Below are positions 1-7,953 of a DNA stretch of 59,315 nt, piece after piece; within the stretch, counting starts at the first letter, position 1, and each line of letters begins with the position of its first letter. The DNA is taken from the NCBI GenBank assembly GCA_002501655.1, contig DANY01000014.1, forward strand, positions 1-59,315. Reading direction: 5' to 3'. Made by a program: the position numbers and the translations under genes. Source of the DNA: Methanoculleus sp. UBA303. GTDB lineage: Archaea > Halobacteriota > Methanomicrobia > Methanomicrobiales > Methanoculleaceae. Under the pieces are notes generated by a model. That model did no database searches. It was not told where the DNA came from and saw only the letters and a program-made list of their open reading frames with translations.

Positions 1-34
1 CGAAATTAACCTGACGCCGATGGATTGTACTGTA

Positions 35-519
35 TCATCGCCGGAGATAGCGCTCCCAGAACGCTTCCGGCGTCATCGTTTCGGGTTTGAAGAACTTCGC
101 GTCCTGGAGCTCCCGGGGAATCCTGTACCGGGTCAGGCCAACATCGTGCGTCAGGAAGACTGCACAGTCCTGTGACATGGCATACGCCAGGTGCACTTTG
201 TCGGTCTTTTGCCCGATCATCCTCGAATCATCATAATTGGTGCTCATGCTGAAACAGAGCCGGCTTACGCTCTCGTCGGGAAACATGATCTCAGCATCCC
301 AGCGGTTGAGGTTGGCAATGACCGAGATCACGAAGTCTTCAGCCAGGTTACTATCCACATGGCCTTGAAGAGTGTTTCACCTAACACGGTGATCGAGGTG
401 ACCAGTTGAAACCCATCACGGTTCGCTGCGTGATCGAGGATCCCCTTACAGCGAGAATCCTCATAGGCCGATATCAGGATGTCGGTATCTAAAAAAACAA
501 GTTTTCTGGGTTGATTCAT
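35..519 (-). pseudogene. PIN-domain toxin (VapC-like), frameshifted
   Basis: The N-terminal half (from 519) begins with a hydrophobic strand ending in DTD and contains a TSITVLGE segment; both are typical of PIN RNases, which cleave tRNA or mRNA through a cluster of acidic residues. The C-terminal half lies in another frame (35-358) and has TDKVHLAYAM and a CAVFLTHD strand, the usual third and fourth acidic regions. The frame changes near 355-365, so one indel separates the halves. The ATG overlaps the end of the upstream small gene by four bases (ATGA), as in toxin-antitoxin operons. Broken toxin or sequencing error cannot be told apart here. Confidence 0.72.
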
Positions 520-677
520 TCGATTGAGCCCAACCGGCGCATCTTATCATCGAACTGCTCGCGGCTCACAGCATACGTGATCATGCCCTTGCAGTTGACG
601 CGGCCCCCGTATGGCAGCATGCCCTTCTCGTAATGCTGACCAATCACCGATGTGGGGTTAAACTCAGGTTGTGTCAT
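516..677 (-). CDS. Small antitoxin-like protein upstream of PIN toxin
   Basis: A 53-residue reading frame starts at ATG 677 and ends in TGA overlapping the PIN gene start. The protein begins MTQPEFNPTS, has a GMLPYGGRVNCKGMITYAV segment and ends RRLGSIE. I recognise no named antitoxin family. Position, size and the ATGA overlap with the toxin make it the probable partner that neutralises the PIN protein. It is too short to be scored by most ORF finders, so it may be missing from automatic annotation. Function is inferred from context only. Confidence 0.55.
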   Translation of the reverse strand: MTQPEFNPTSVIGQHYEKGMLPYGGRVNCKGMITYAVSREQFDDKMRRLGSIE

Positions 678-839
678 CTGCTCGTCTCCTGACATCCTGA
701 TATACTGTTAGTATCCTGATTCAAAGGATATACCTTTCGTTATCCCCTTTACCGCATGCCGCTCGCACCCCTCCTGCGGAGTGGTAATAATGCACCCGAA
801 ACACTGCCTGGAACAGTCATTCCTCTAATCTTTCTGAAC

Positions 840-1091
840 TTATCCCCCGCCGAGCACCCTCACCAGCACCGCCACCACCCCACCCACAACCCCCCCGGCC
901 CCGGCGCCGAGCGTCGAAACTCTCCGCTCCTCGCCCGCCTTCTCCGCCCGCCAGCCCTCCAGCGCCCGGATCCGCGCCTCGAACGCCTCGTCCTGCGCCT
1001 CCATCCGCTGCAGGGTTTTGCAGATCCACTTCACATCCCGGTTCGTCTCGTAGACGAGCTCCCGGGTGGTCTTCTCCCCGGTCATTCCCAT
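840..1091 (-). CDS. XhlA-like small membrane protein (phage/plasmid type)
   Basis: This 83-residue protein has a charged N-terminal half with heptad-like spacing (about residues 10-55), then a glycine- and valine-rich hydrophobic segment (about 60-80). Coiled coil followed by one C-terminal membrane helix is the architecture of XhlA/haemolysin-associated proteins of phages, and similar small proteins occur in archaeal genomes. It is transcribed away from the Cdc6/primase block. An opposite-strand frame over the same bases is proline-rich and looks like a shadow. Whether it acts in membrane disruption is unknown; the family guess rests on architecture alone. Confidence 0.6.
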   Translation of the reverse strand: MGMTGEKTTRELVYETNRDVKWICKTLQRMEAQDEAFEARIRALEGWRAEKAGEERRVSTLGAGAGGVVGGVVAVLVRVLGGG

Positions 1092-1144
1092 AACCCTCCT
1101 GGAGAACGATAGGACACCGAACCCAAAAAGCCTGACCGTAACGA

Positions 1145-1198
1145 TTATATTCGAGAATCGGAGCCCAATTCAGGTCCCCCGATAAAGTCAGGCTGATA
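1145..1198 (+). promoter_or_regulatory. Promoter and leader motif shared with 3089-3267
   Basis: A TATA-like run (TTATAT, 1145-1150) is followed by CCCAATTCAGG (1164-1174) and TAAAGTCAGGCTGATA (1183-1198) ahead of the gene at 1267. The same two words, the second with one mismatch, recur upstream of the gene at 3291. The first word falls where transcription would start. This suggests a shared regulator or shared initiator, by inference. Confidence 0.45.
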
Positions 1199-1266
1199 TC
1201 CTCCCGCGCCGACCTTATGATCGTCTGTCATATTCCCGGGAAGTCTGGCAGGCAAGGAGAAAACCC

Positions 1267-1776
1267 ATGGCAGACTTCGTGCAGAAGACCATAAACAAAT
1301 CGGCGGTCCGGGACCTCACCGTCCCCATCGCCAGCGTAACGTCGTTTAACACCCTCATCGAGAGCGTCATCGCCGACAACCCCTTCGGGTGCGTCGACCA
1401 TACCGGCCCTGACGGCAAGGTCATCGACGCGGTCATCCGGAACCGCGAGCACTACACCGCGAAGGTGAACTTCATCGACGAGAACACCGGCAAGCGGCTC
1501 GGGACCGTCTCGCTCCAGTCCCCCTCGATCGCCGCCTTCGATGCGAACGCCGCGGAGGTCCTCGCGAACACCCCCCTCGCAACCGCGATGGGCGGCGTTG
1601 CCGAGCGCAACTTCGGCGGCGAGTCCTACTACGCGCAGCTCAAGTGCCACGACCCGTCCGGTGACGACTACTACGTCACCTTCACCCGGCGGACCGTCCG
1701 GATCTCGTCCTACCAGGACGACGCGATCAAGACCGCCGTCGAGACCTGGGCCGACGGGGTGCCCGCACTGGCGTGA
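1267..1776 (+). CDS. Hypothetical protein of the integrated element
   Basis: A 169-residue soluble protein with no membrane segment or signal peptide. It starts at ATG 1267 after a good ribosome site (AAGGAGA). It is acidic and rich in aromatic and beta-branched residues in its second half, with a segment YYAQLKCHDPSGDDYYV. I do not recognise the family. Its gene lies just upstream of, and on the same strand as, the Cdc6 gene, and it shares leader motifs with the operon at 3291, so it probably belongs to the same mobile block. A DNA-binding or structural role are both possible, without evidence. Confidence 0.7.
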   Translation: MADFVQKTINKSAVRDLTVPIASVTSFNTLIESVIADNPFGCVDHTGPDGKVIDAVIRNREHYTAKVNFIDENTGKRLGTVSLQSPSIAAFDANAAEVLANTPLATAMGGVAERNFGGESYYAQLKCHDPSGDDYYVTFTRRTVRISSYQDDAIKTAVETWADGVPALA

Positions 1777-1852
1777 GAGGGGGCTCATCCCCTTTCACTT
1801 TCACCCCGCGCACGGCCACCCATTATACCGTTCCTCTTCTCCAGACTGAAGT

Positions 1853-2989
1853 ATGGCACACCCCCCGTTTCTCCACCACGGCCAGACCCTCTTCCGCGAC
1901 CCCGAGGTCTTTGAGCCCACGTTCGTCCCCGAGCACCTCCACCACCGCGATGCCCAGATCCGGGAACTTTCCTTCCTCATCCAGCCCGCCCTCCAGGGAG
2001 GAAGTCCGATGAACACCATCCTCCGCGGCCCGCCGGGGACCGGGAAGACCACCACCGTCCATCGGGTCTTTCGCGAACTCAAAGAGAGCACCCAGGAGAT
2101 CGTCCCGGTCTACGTCAACTGCCGGCAGGACCACACCCTGCTCGCGGTCTACCGCTGCATCTCAAGCCACCTCTTCGGCTACACGCCCCCTTCACGGCAC
2201 CTCGACGACATCAGGGAGGGGATCGCCGCCCGGCTCGGGGAGAAGGATGCACGCCTCCTGGTCTGCCTCGACGACGCAAACTACCTCATCCCGGCGGGCA
2301 CCTACAACATCCTCCTCTACCAGATCCTCCGGCTCTACGAGAAGTGGGACGTCCGGGGTGCCGGGGTCTTTGCGGTCACAAGCGATCTTCGCCTGAACCT
2401 CTACGCCGAGGCCGATGGGCCGGTGCGGTCGATCTTTCGCCCCCACGAGGTGAATTTTCTGCCCTACACGGTCGGAGAGATCCGCGAGATCCTCAGCGAC
2501 CGCATCCGGCAGGGGCTCTACCTCGGAGTGGTGCCGGCGCCGGTCCTCGACCTTGTCGCGGGGATGGCCGCCGGCGAACAGGATATCCGGGTGGGGATCG
2601 CCCTCCTCCGGCAGGCGTGCCTCCAGGCCGAGGGGGACGGCCGCCGCCGGGTCACCCGGAAGGATGTCATGGGCGTGGTCGCCGGGGTCGGGTCACCGGC
2701 GCTCGCCGCCCGGACCGCCGCGCTCTCGGAGGGCGAACGCACGCTCCTCTACCGGCTCGCGGAACAGTCGCTCTCCGGCGATGAGATGATGGCGGGGGCG
2801 GTCTTTGAGGAGGTGCAGGACTACCTCGCCGTCGGGAAGACGACCTACCATGCCCGGCTGCGGCGGCTCGCCGATGCCGGGATCGTCGACCTCCTCCAGA
2901 CCGGGAAGGGGTATAAGGTCCTCCTCCGCTACGCTCCCGGCGAGGTCTTTGCGGCGTGTGCCCGGGGCAAAACCCCGTCTCCGGGATGA
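1853..2989 (+). CDS. cdc6: Orc1/Cdc6-type replication initiator
   Basis: This AAA+ protein (378 residues) carries a Walker A motif GPPGTGKT (about 59-66), a Walker B LLVCLDDAN (about 135-143), a sensor region with VTSD near 185, and a C-terminal winged-helix region (about 290-378). Family members bind origin recognition boxes and load the MCM helicase. Length is normal for an archaeal Orc1/Cdc6. It lies next to a primase-helicase and other element-like genes rather than a chromosomal replication cluster, so it may be the initiator of an integrated plasmid; the chromosomal role is the alternative. No classical origin recognition box was identified nearby by eye. Confidence 0.88.
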   Translation: MAHPPFLHHGQTLFRDPEVFEPTFVPEHLHHRDAQIRELSFLIQPALQGGSPMNTILRGPPGTGKTTTVHRVFRELKESTQEIVPVYVNCRQDHTLLAVYRCISSHLFGYTPPSRHLDDIREGIAARLGEKDARLLVCLDDANYLIPAGTYNILLYQILRLYEKWDVRGAGVFAVTSDLRLNLYAEADGPVRSIFRPHEVNFLPYTVGEIREILSDRIRQGLYLGVVPAPVLDLVAGMAAGEQDIRVGIALLRQACLQAEGDGRRRVTRKDVMGVVAGVGSPALAARTAALSEGERTLLYRLAEQSLSGDEMMAGAVFEEVQDYLAVGKTTYHARLRRLADAGIVDLLQTGKGYKVLLRYAPGEVFAACARGKTPSPG

Positions 2990-3088
2990 TCCCGGTGAAA
3001 AAGGCTGAACAGCTCAACACTCCCAATTTTGCCTGCAATTCATGATCTCGGACTACCCCTCCGGAATTTTCTTTTTCGATAAAGAAAC

Positions 3089-3267
3089 GTTTATATGGGG
3101 TCCGCTGCCCAATTCAGGACTTGTGGATTATCCTTTTAACCGGAGGTGCCCGAGAATGATGTATGCGCCGGGAAGAGTCCCGGTGCGAGGTAACGACCAT
3201 GCAACACAACAGAAGAACCCCTGATGGGGGAGGACCCCGGGCCGCCGGTGGTAAAGTCAGACTGATA
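3089..3267 (+). promoter_or_regulatory. Promoter and leader motif shared with 1145-1198
   Basis: A strong TATA box (GTTTATATGG, 3089-3098) is followed 10 bases later by CCCAATTCAGG (3108-3118), and further down by TAAAGTCAGACTGATA (3252-3267), just before the ribosome site of the gene at 3291. Both words match the upstream region of the gene at 1267, with different spacing. A tiny ORF lies between them. Confidence 0.45.
3156..3224 (+). CDS. Short leader ORF (22 residues)
   Basis: ATG 3156 is preceded by a near-perfect ribosome site (CGGAGGTG) at ideal spacing, and the frame encodes 22 residues (start MMYAPGRVPV). It lies in the transcribed leader between the TATA box at 3089 and the operon at 3291. 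It may be a translated leader peptide or a very small protein. The ribosome site is the only real support; no homology can be judged at this length. Confidence 0.35.
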   Translation: MMYAPGRVPVRGNDHATQQKNP

Positions 3268-3290
3268 ACGTTCCAGAGCGAGGAGACAGA

Positions 3291-3557
3291 ATGCAACGCA
3301 GAGACAGGATAGACGGCAGCCCACGGGATGAAGCATGCGCCAACATCGATTCACACGGGACTGCCGATAACTCTTCTCCCTCCAGGGCAATAAGGGCAGC
3401 TACCGGGGAGCGACGCGCCGGTGTCGTCCCGCTCTACCTGATACCGCAGGCGGTCGCAGACGAGATCCGGCGGCACGGAAGAGCCGTCCGCGAGATCCAC
3501 ATCCACCGGACGCGGAACCACCACTACACGGTCAGCGTCGAACGGGGGCGGCCATGA
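3291..3557 (+). CDS. Small basic hypothetical protein, first gene of primase operon
   Basis: An 88-residue protein with GAGGAGA before its ATG. The N-terminal 40 residues are polar and probably disordered. The C-terminal half (about 45-88) reads as a compact beta-alpha-beta unit with basic residues (IPQAVADEIRRHGRAVREIH). The stop overlaps the ATG of the next gene by four bases (ATGA), so translation is probably coupled. Family not recognised. Context with the primase-helicase suggests a replication accessory or regulatory role, which is inference only. Confidence 0.6.
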   Translation: MQRRDRIDGSPRDEACANIDSHGTADNSSPSRAIRAATGERRAGVVPLYLIPQAVADEIRRHGRAVREIHIHRTRNHHYTVSVERGRP

Positions 3558-3895
3558 CCCCGGAACCGGGCACCCTTGCCTGCACCGCGGCGGGCGGGCT
3601 CATCGTCCACATCGAGGCGGAACGCTACCGAATAGCACCGGAAGACGTAAAAAGCCTGGTCTTTTCCGGCCGGCCGGCCCCGGTCGTCCGGGAGCGGGTG
3701 CGGCGAGCGAATGGCACCGTCACGGGGGAGGTCGCGATCGAGGGGCACGCGGCGCTGAACCCCGCAGGACGGGCGGTGGTGATCCGGACCCGGGAGGGTG
3801 TCTGGATCGTCCCGTTCGCCTCCTTCCAGCGGGTCGCCCGCGGGGAGGCGGCGAGCGCTCCGCTCTTTCCCCTGGTGCCGGGGGTGACGGGATGA
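3554..3895 (+). CDS. Hypothetical protein preceding the primase-helicase
   Basis: A 113-residue, mostly beta-strand protein overlapping both neighbours by four bases (ATGA at each end). The first half reads as alternating beta strands (GGLIVHIEAERYRI). The segment RAVVIRTREGVWIVPFASFQRV near residue 80 is another hydrophobic beta pair. No motif is recognised. Double translational coupling says it is made in step with the small protein before it and the large primase-helicase after it, so a stoichiometric accessory subunit is plausible but unproven. Confidence 0.65.
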   Translation: MTPEPGTLACTAAGGLIVHIEAERYRIAPEDVKSLVFSGRPAPVVRERVRRANGTVTGEVAIEGHAALNPAGRAVVIRTREGVWIVPFASFQRVARGEAASAPLFPLVPGVTG

Positions 3896-6816
3896 GCGAC
3901 GACCTGCACCATACGGTGAAGATCCTCGCCCCCGGCGGCGGGGTGGTCGAGGTCCGGGCGCTCGCCGACGGCGCCACGCACTCCGGCTACTTCGACGACT
4001 ACGCGGCCCTCGCCCGGGCCGTCGAAGCCCTCGACGCCGACCCGGCGGTCGCCGGGGTCTACGTCACCCTGAACGCCGCAAACCCGGCGCTCCTTGCCCG
4101 GCGGGCGAACCGGATCAAGATGCGGCTCTCCCGGAAGGATGCCACCACGGCCGACGCCGACATCATCCGTCGGCGCTGGTTCCCGGTCGACATCGACCCG
4201 GTCCGGCCGAGCGGGGTCTCGTCGACCGATGCCGAGCACGCGGCGGCGCTCGATGCCGCAGAAAGGATCGCAGCCTACCTCGCCGAACAGGGCTTTCCCG
4301 CACCCCTCCGGGCGGACTCCGGGAACGGCGCCCATCTGTTGTACCGGATCGACCTCGAAAACGATGAGGCAGCCACATCGCTCGTGAAAGGAGCGCTCGC
4401 GACCCTCGACGCCCTCTTCTCGAACGAGACCATAACGGTCGACACCGCGAATTACAACGCCGCCCGGATCTGGAAACTCTACGGGACCGTCTCACGGAAG
4501 GGCGACAACACCCCGGAGCGGCCGCACCGGCGGGCGAAGATCCTCACCGTGCCGGACGAGATCGCCATTGTCCCGATAGATCGGCTCAGACACCTCGCCG
4601 GGCTCCTCCCCCGGGAGGAATCTCCCCGGCCGAAGAATACCGCCGGCATCGACCTCGCCTCATGGCTCGCGGAGCACGGGATCGCCGTCCGGAGCACACG
4701 GCCCTGGCAGGGCGGCACCCTCTTCACCCTCGATGAGTGCCCGTTCTCGGCGGCCCACAAGGACGGCGCTTTCGCTATCCAGTTCGCGAACGGCGCCGTC
4801 TTCGCCGGCTGCCACCACGCGACCTGCGGCGGAGGGGCGCAGCGCTGGCCGGAACTCCGGGGGATGTACGAGCCCCGGGAGAAGCAGAAGAAAAAGCGGG
4901 AGGTGATTTCAAGGACGGAGGAGGAGCCAACCCCTCCTCTTCTCCCTCCTGCTCCGGTTCCCGCCGAGGATGAGTGCCGCCGCCGGGCGCTTGCAATCCT
5001 CCAGACCGGCGACCCGCTCGTCTTCCTCCTCGACACCTTCAACAAAGCCCACGTCGGCGACCGGACCGTCGCCGAGTGCCTGGTGATGTCTCTTGCCTCC
5101 CAGTCCGTCGAGAACACAAATGGCCTCCACGTCGCCGTCTCCGGCAACTCCGGGAAGGGCAAAACTCACGCCTGCACGACGATGCAGAACCTCATCCCCG
5201 ATGCCTACAAACTCAAGGGCACCGTCTCGGACAAAGCGCTCTACTACGACGACAGCCTCCGGCCCGGCACCGTCCTCCTCTTCGACGACGTCTCGCTCTC
5301 CGTTGATCTCCAGGAAGTCCTCAAATCCGCAACCGCGAACTTTCGGGAGCCGATCGAGCACCGGACCCTCACGACCGAGCGGAAGCTCCGGGTCTGCACC
5401 ATCCCGGAGCGCTGCGTCTGGTGGCTCGCCAAAGTCGAGGAGATCGGTGACGACCAGGTGATGAACCGGATGCTCACCGTCTGGATTGACGACACCGTCG
5501 AGCAGGACAAACGGGTGCTCGACCACATGAAGGAGGCCGAGGCGGCCGGCCGCGGCCCGGAACAGGACGATATCCTCACCTGCCGGGCGATCTGGGAGGC
5601 CGTCAAAGAGGAGGTCCTCCCCGTCCGGATCCCGTTTGCCCGGCGGATAGGGTTCTCCACGACCCAGAACCGCCGGAACCCGGGCATGCTCTTTGACCTG
5701 ATCAAGTGCCGGGCCCGGCTCTTCTCCCGCCAGCGGGATCGCGACGACGACGGTACGGTGATCGCCCGGCCGGAGGACTTCGCGGCGGCGGCCAAACTCT
5801 ACTCCTCCCTCTCCGGGGTGGCCGGCGGCCAGGAGACCAAACTGACGAAGAACGAGGCCGCGGCGCTTGCGACGGCCGCGCAGATGGGTGTCGAGGTCTT
5901 CACCATACGGCAGCTCCAGAGCGCCCTCGGCCTCTCCTACTACCAGACCCGGCGGCTCCTTAACGGCTACGTCAGCCGGGGGACACCCTACTCCGGCCTC
6001 CTGGAGAAGTGCCCGGCGATCAGCCTCTACGACGCCACCGTGACGGAGGACGGCGGGTGCGGGGTCACGGTTCGCCGCCGGGAACAGTACTTCACGTTCG
6101 ACCGTGAAGTTTACCGGGCCTGGGGCGGGGGAGTCTCGGTCTGGCTGGACGACGACCCGACGAGTGGCAGCAGTGCAGCAGATGTACAGCAGATGTACAG
6201 CAACTGCTGCCAACAAGAGACCGGTCGGAACGAGGGAGATTCCGGGAACAAAGGTCAGGATCCTGATATAGATCGATCTATGTACGTACATGTACAGCAG
6301 AATAAGAGAACGGAGAGCACGGACGGTGGGGCTTCCGGTGACGACCAGGGTGCCTATGTTTTCCGCACTGCTGTACACGAACCGGGGAACCCCTTGCGTC
6401 GGGGCGAAAAATCAGATCCCGGCTCAAATGTTGCTGCACTCATTGGCAGCACCTGCTGTACATATGCTGCCAACGCTGCCAACATCAACCCCGCGGACTA
6501 CATCGCCCTCCCGGTGGAGAAGGACGAGCCCTGCCACGCCTGCGGCCGCCGGCCGACGTCATCGGTCAGACGCGGCGAGGGGAAGTATCTCTGCTATGAC
6601 TGCCTCTCAAAAGCGAAGCGGCCCGGAAAGGTGCAGCCCCTGCCGGGGGTGCTCGACCACCGGGAGTTTCTCCGGGTGAAGGTCGAGCTCGGCCGGTGCG
6701 ATCTCTGCGGGACGGGGAAGGCGGTCTACCGCTCGCGGGAGGCGCAGGCGAATATCTGCGAAGGCTGCTACGCGAGGCTGGTCCGGGAGTGGAACGGCCG
6801 GGCGGGGGTGCGGTGA
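3892..6816 (+). CDS. Primase-helicase of plasmid/virus type (AEP-like plus P-loop ATPase)
   Basis: A 974-residue multidomain replication protein. About residues 95-220 resemble an archaeo-eukaryotic primase: DID at 100-102, then DSGNGAHLLYRIDL (142-155) and a WKLYGTVSRKGD segment. About 281-316 is a Cys/His cluster (ECPF...GCHHATCGGG), probably a zinc ribbon. About 418-425 is a Walker A motif GNSGKGKT with a Walker B LLFDD near 463. A winged-helix-like stretch lies near 665-700. Two C-terminal Cys pairs (CHACG near 881, CDLCG near 936) form more zinc ribbons. The linker at about 760-865 is low-complexity and coincides with a DNA repeat field. Probably the replicase of an integrated element. 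Confidence 0.85.
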   Translation: MSDDLHHTVKILAPGGGVVEVRALADGATHSGYFDDYAALARAVEALDADPAVAGVYVTLNAANPALLARRANRIKMRLSRKDATTADADIIRRRWFPVDIDPVRPSGVSSTDAEHAAALDAAERIAAYLAEQGFPAPLRADSGNGAHLLYRIDLENDEAATSLVKGALATLDALFSNETITVDTANYNAARIWKLYGTVSRKGDNTPERPHRRAKILTVPDEIAIVPIDRLRHLAGLLPREESPRPKNTAGIDLASWLAEHGIAVRSTRPWQGGTLFTLDECPFSAAHKDGAFAIQFANGAVFAGCHHATCGGGAQRWPELRGMYEPREKQKKKREVISRTEEEPTPPLLPPAPVPAEDECRRRALAILQTGDPLVFLLDTFNKAHVGDRTVAECLVMSLASQSVENTNGLHVAVSGNSGKGKTHACTTMQNLIPDAYKLKGTVSDKALYYDDSLRPGTVLLFDDVSLSVDLQEVLKSATANFREPIEHRTLTTERKLRVCTIPERCVWWLAKVEEIGDDQVMNRMLTVWIDDTVEQDKRVLDHMKEAEAAGRGPEQDDILTCRAIWEAVKEEVLPVRIPFARRIGFSTTQNRRNPGMLFDLIKCRARLFSRQRDRDDDGTVIARPEDFAAAAKLYSSLSGVAGGQETKLTKNEAAALATAAQMGVEVFTIRQLQSALGLSYYQTRRLLNGYVSRGTPYSGLLEKCPAISLYDATVTEDGGCGVTVRRREQYFTFDREVYRAWGGGVSVWLDDDPTSGSSAADVQQMYSNCCQQETGRNEGDSGNKGQDPDIDRSMYVHVQQNKRTESTDGGASGDDQGAYVFRTAVHEPGNPLRRGEKSDPGSNVAALIGSTCCTYAANAANINPADYIALPVEKDEPCHACGRRPTSSVRRGEGKYLCYDCLSKAKRPGKVQPLPGVLDHREFLRVKVELGRCDLCGTGKAVYRSREAQANICEGCYARLVREWNGRAGVR
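6165..6485. repeat. Iteron-like repeat field inside the primase-helicase gene
   Basis: The nonamer TGTACAGCA occurs at 6183-6191, 6194-6202 and 6291-6299, and inverted at 6369-6377 and 6454-6462. GCTGCCAAC occurs three times (about 6206, 6466 and 6475). Between them lie perfect palindromes: a 14-base one centred on GATCGATC (6268-6281) and TGTACGTACA (6281-6290). The protein segment is low complexity and the DNA is more AT-rich than its surroundings. Iterons of an element origin would look like this; that is inference. Confidence 0.55.
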
Positions 6817-6968
6817 GCGGCGATCACCGGGTCCGCCTCAGCAGCGCCCGGGTGCTCGTCGACAACAATCGGGTCTGTAATAAGCGCTCAGGGATCCACG
6901 GCCCCGATTCGCCTCTCTTCAGATCCGTAGCGCCCCGGCACACACCCGCACCGGCGGCGAAACCCCGG

Positions 6969-6988
6969 GTACTAATCCAGATTAGTAC
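6969..6988. promoter_or_regulatory. Perfect 9-2-9 palindrome (operator-like)
   Basis: GTACTAATC, two bases, then GATTAGTAC, followed at once by TACTAATCATGG containing a third half-site. It lies five bases before the ATG at 6994 of the DUF234 remnant. The symmetry and the extra half-site resemble a dimeric repressor operator. Confidence 0.45.
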
Positions 6989-6993
6989 TAATC

Positions 6994-7294
6994 ATGGTTA
7001 GGGAGTTCATCGGCCGCGAGACCGGGCTCGCCCTCTACCGCGGCGAGGAGATCGACCTCATCGCCGTCCGGGAGAGCGACGCGAGCGTCGTCTTTGGGGA
7101 GTGCAGGTGGGAGATCTCACGGAAAGAGAGGCCCGCGGCGTGCTCACGCGTCTCGTGCAGAAGGCGGAGCACGTCCGGCACGACCGCTACCCCATGAGCG
7201 CTTCTGCCTCGTCGCGGGGAAAGACCGGCTCCGTCATGAGGGGTTCCTCGTCTACGACCTTGAGGACGTCGAGGCGGCGTGCAGCACCCGGTAG
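6994..7294 (+). pseudogene. DUF234 domain remnant of an archaeal AAA ATPase
   Basis: The reading starts with FIGRETGLALYRGEEIDLIAVRE...GECRW, which matches the restriction-endonuclease-like DUF234 domain at the C-terminus of archaeal-type ATPases (acidic residue, then ExK-like CKW/CRW core). It continues in other frames with VLTRLVQKAEHVR and then ERFCLVAGKDRLRHEGFLVYDLEDVE, so at least two frame changes occur. The ATPase domain is missing altogether. It is a short degraded fragment just before the MNT/HEPN pair. Confidence 0.6.
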
Positions 7295-7327
7295 GGCCCC
7301 GCAGGGTTTGTTGCGGGTCTGAAATGT

Positions 7328-7388
7328 GAATACTTTTTGTATCCGGATGAATACATTATTTATCCTAATGAATACAATATGTATTCAT
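7328..7388. promoter_or_regulatory. Operator array overlapping the MNT gene start
   Basis: GAATAC half-sites occur at 7328 (with a near-matching inverted GTATCC after five bases), near 7350, and in the 9-3-9 palindrome at 7368-7388 that includes the ATG. AT-rich sequence between them holds the promoter. Binding of the wHTH domain of the encoded protein to these sites would give autorepression; this is inferred. Confidence 0.55.
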
Positions 7389-7953
7389 GCTTGAGGCGCT
7401 CATCTCCTCAAAGGTCCGGGTGAAACTCCTCACCCTGTTTCTCCTCAACCCGGAGAGCGAGTTCTACGTCCGCGAGATCGTCCGCATGACCGGCGAGAAC
7501 ATCAACGGAGTGCGCCGCGAGCTTGCAAACCTGGAGTCGTTTGGGCTTCTGATCGGGAGACGGCGGGGGAACCAGCAATACTTCACGGTCAACCGTGATT
7601 TTTTCCTCTACACCGACCTCCAGCAACTCGTGCTCAAGACGGAAGGGGTTGCACGAGTTATCCGGGAGAATCTCTCTTCCTTGCAGAATATCGAGTGCAT
7701 GTTCATCTACGGATCGTTTGCAAAAGGTACCGCAGGGGGAAGGAGCGATATCGACCTCTTCATCGTGGGCGATGTGAATGAAGAGGTGCTGATCCCGCTC
7801 GTGAATACGAGCGAGCGCGCGATCAACCGTGAGATCAACTACACGCTCATGCACGGCAGCGAGTTTGCGCGAAGAAGGGAGGCTGGAGACCCATTCGTAA
7901 AGAATGTAATGGGTGAGAGAAAGATCATGATCATCGGGACCTGCGATGATTGA
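7387..7953 (+). CDS. wHTH-MNT nucleotidyltransferase (antitoxin type)
   Basis: The 188-residue protein joins an N-terminal winged helix (about 1-75: FYVREIVRMTGENINGVRRELANLE) to a minimal nucleotidyltransferase domain (about 95-188) with the motif GSFAKGTAGGRSDIDLF, whose GS and DxD residues bind nucleotide and metal. Such MNT proteins neutralise the neighbouring HEPN RNase, in studied systems by adding nucleotides to the toxin. The next gene is a HEPN protein and overlaps by eight bases. The start lies within a palindromic operator, so the wHTH domain probably represses its own promoter. Confidence 0.85.
   Translation: MLEALISSKVRVKLLTLFLLNPESEFYVREIVRMTGENINGVRRELANLESFGLLIGRRRGNQQYFTVNRDFFLYTDLQQLVLKTEGVARVIRENLSSLQNIECMFIYGSFAKGTAGGRSDIDLFIVGDVNEEVLIPLVNTSERAINREINYTLMHGSEFARRREAGDPFVKNVMGERKIMIIGTCDD

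Noticed and set aside
756..1112. Proline-rich plus-strand ORF opposite the XhlA-like gene
   Set aside because: Composition is that of an antisense shadow; the minus-strand frame has coiled-coil and membrane features.
4909..6378. Long minus-strand open frame (489 codons) opposite the primase-helicase
   Set aside because: High GC third positions on the plus strand create open frames on the other strand; the product has low-complexity Arg/Glu/Val-rich sequence and no domain.
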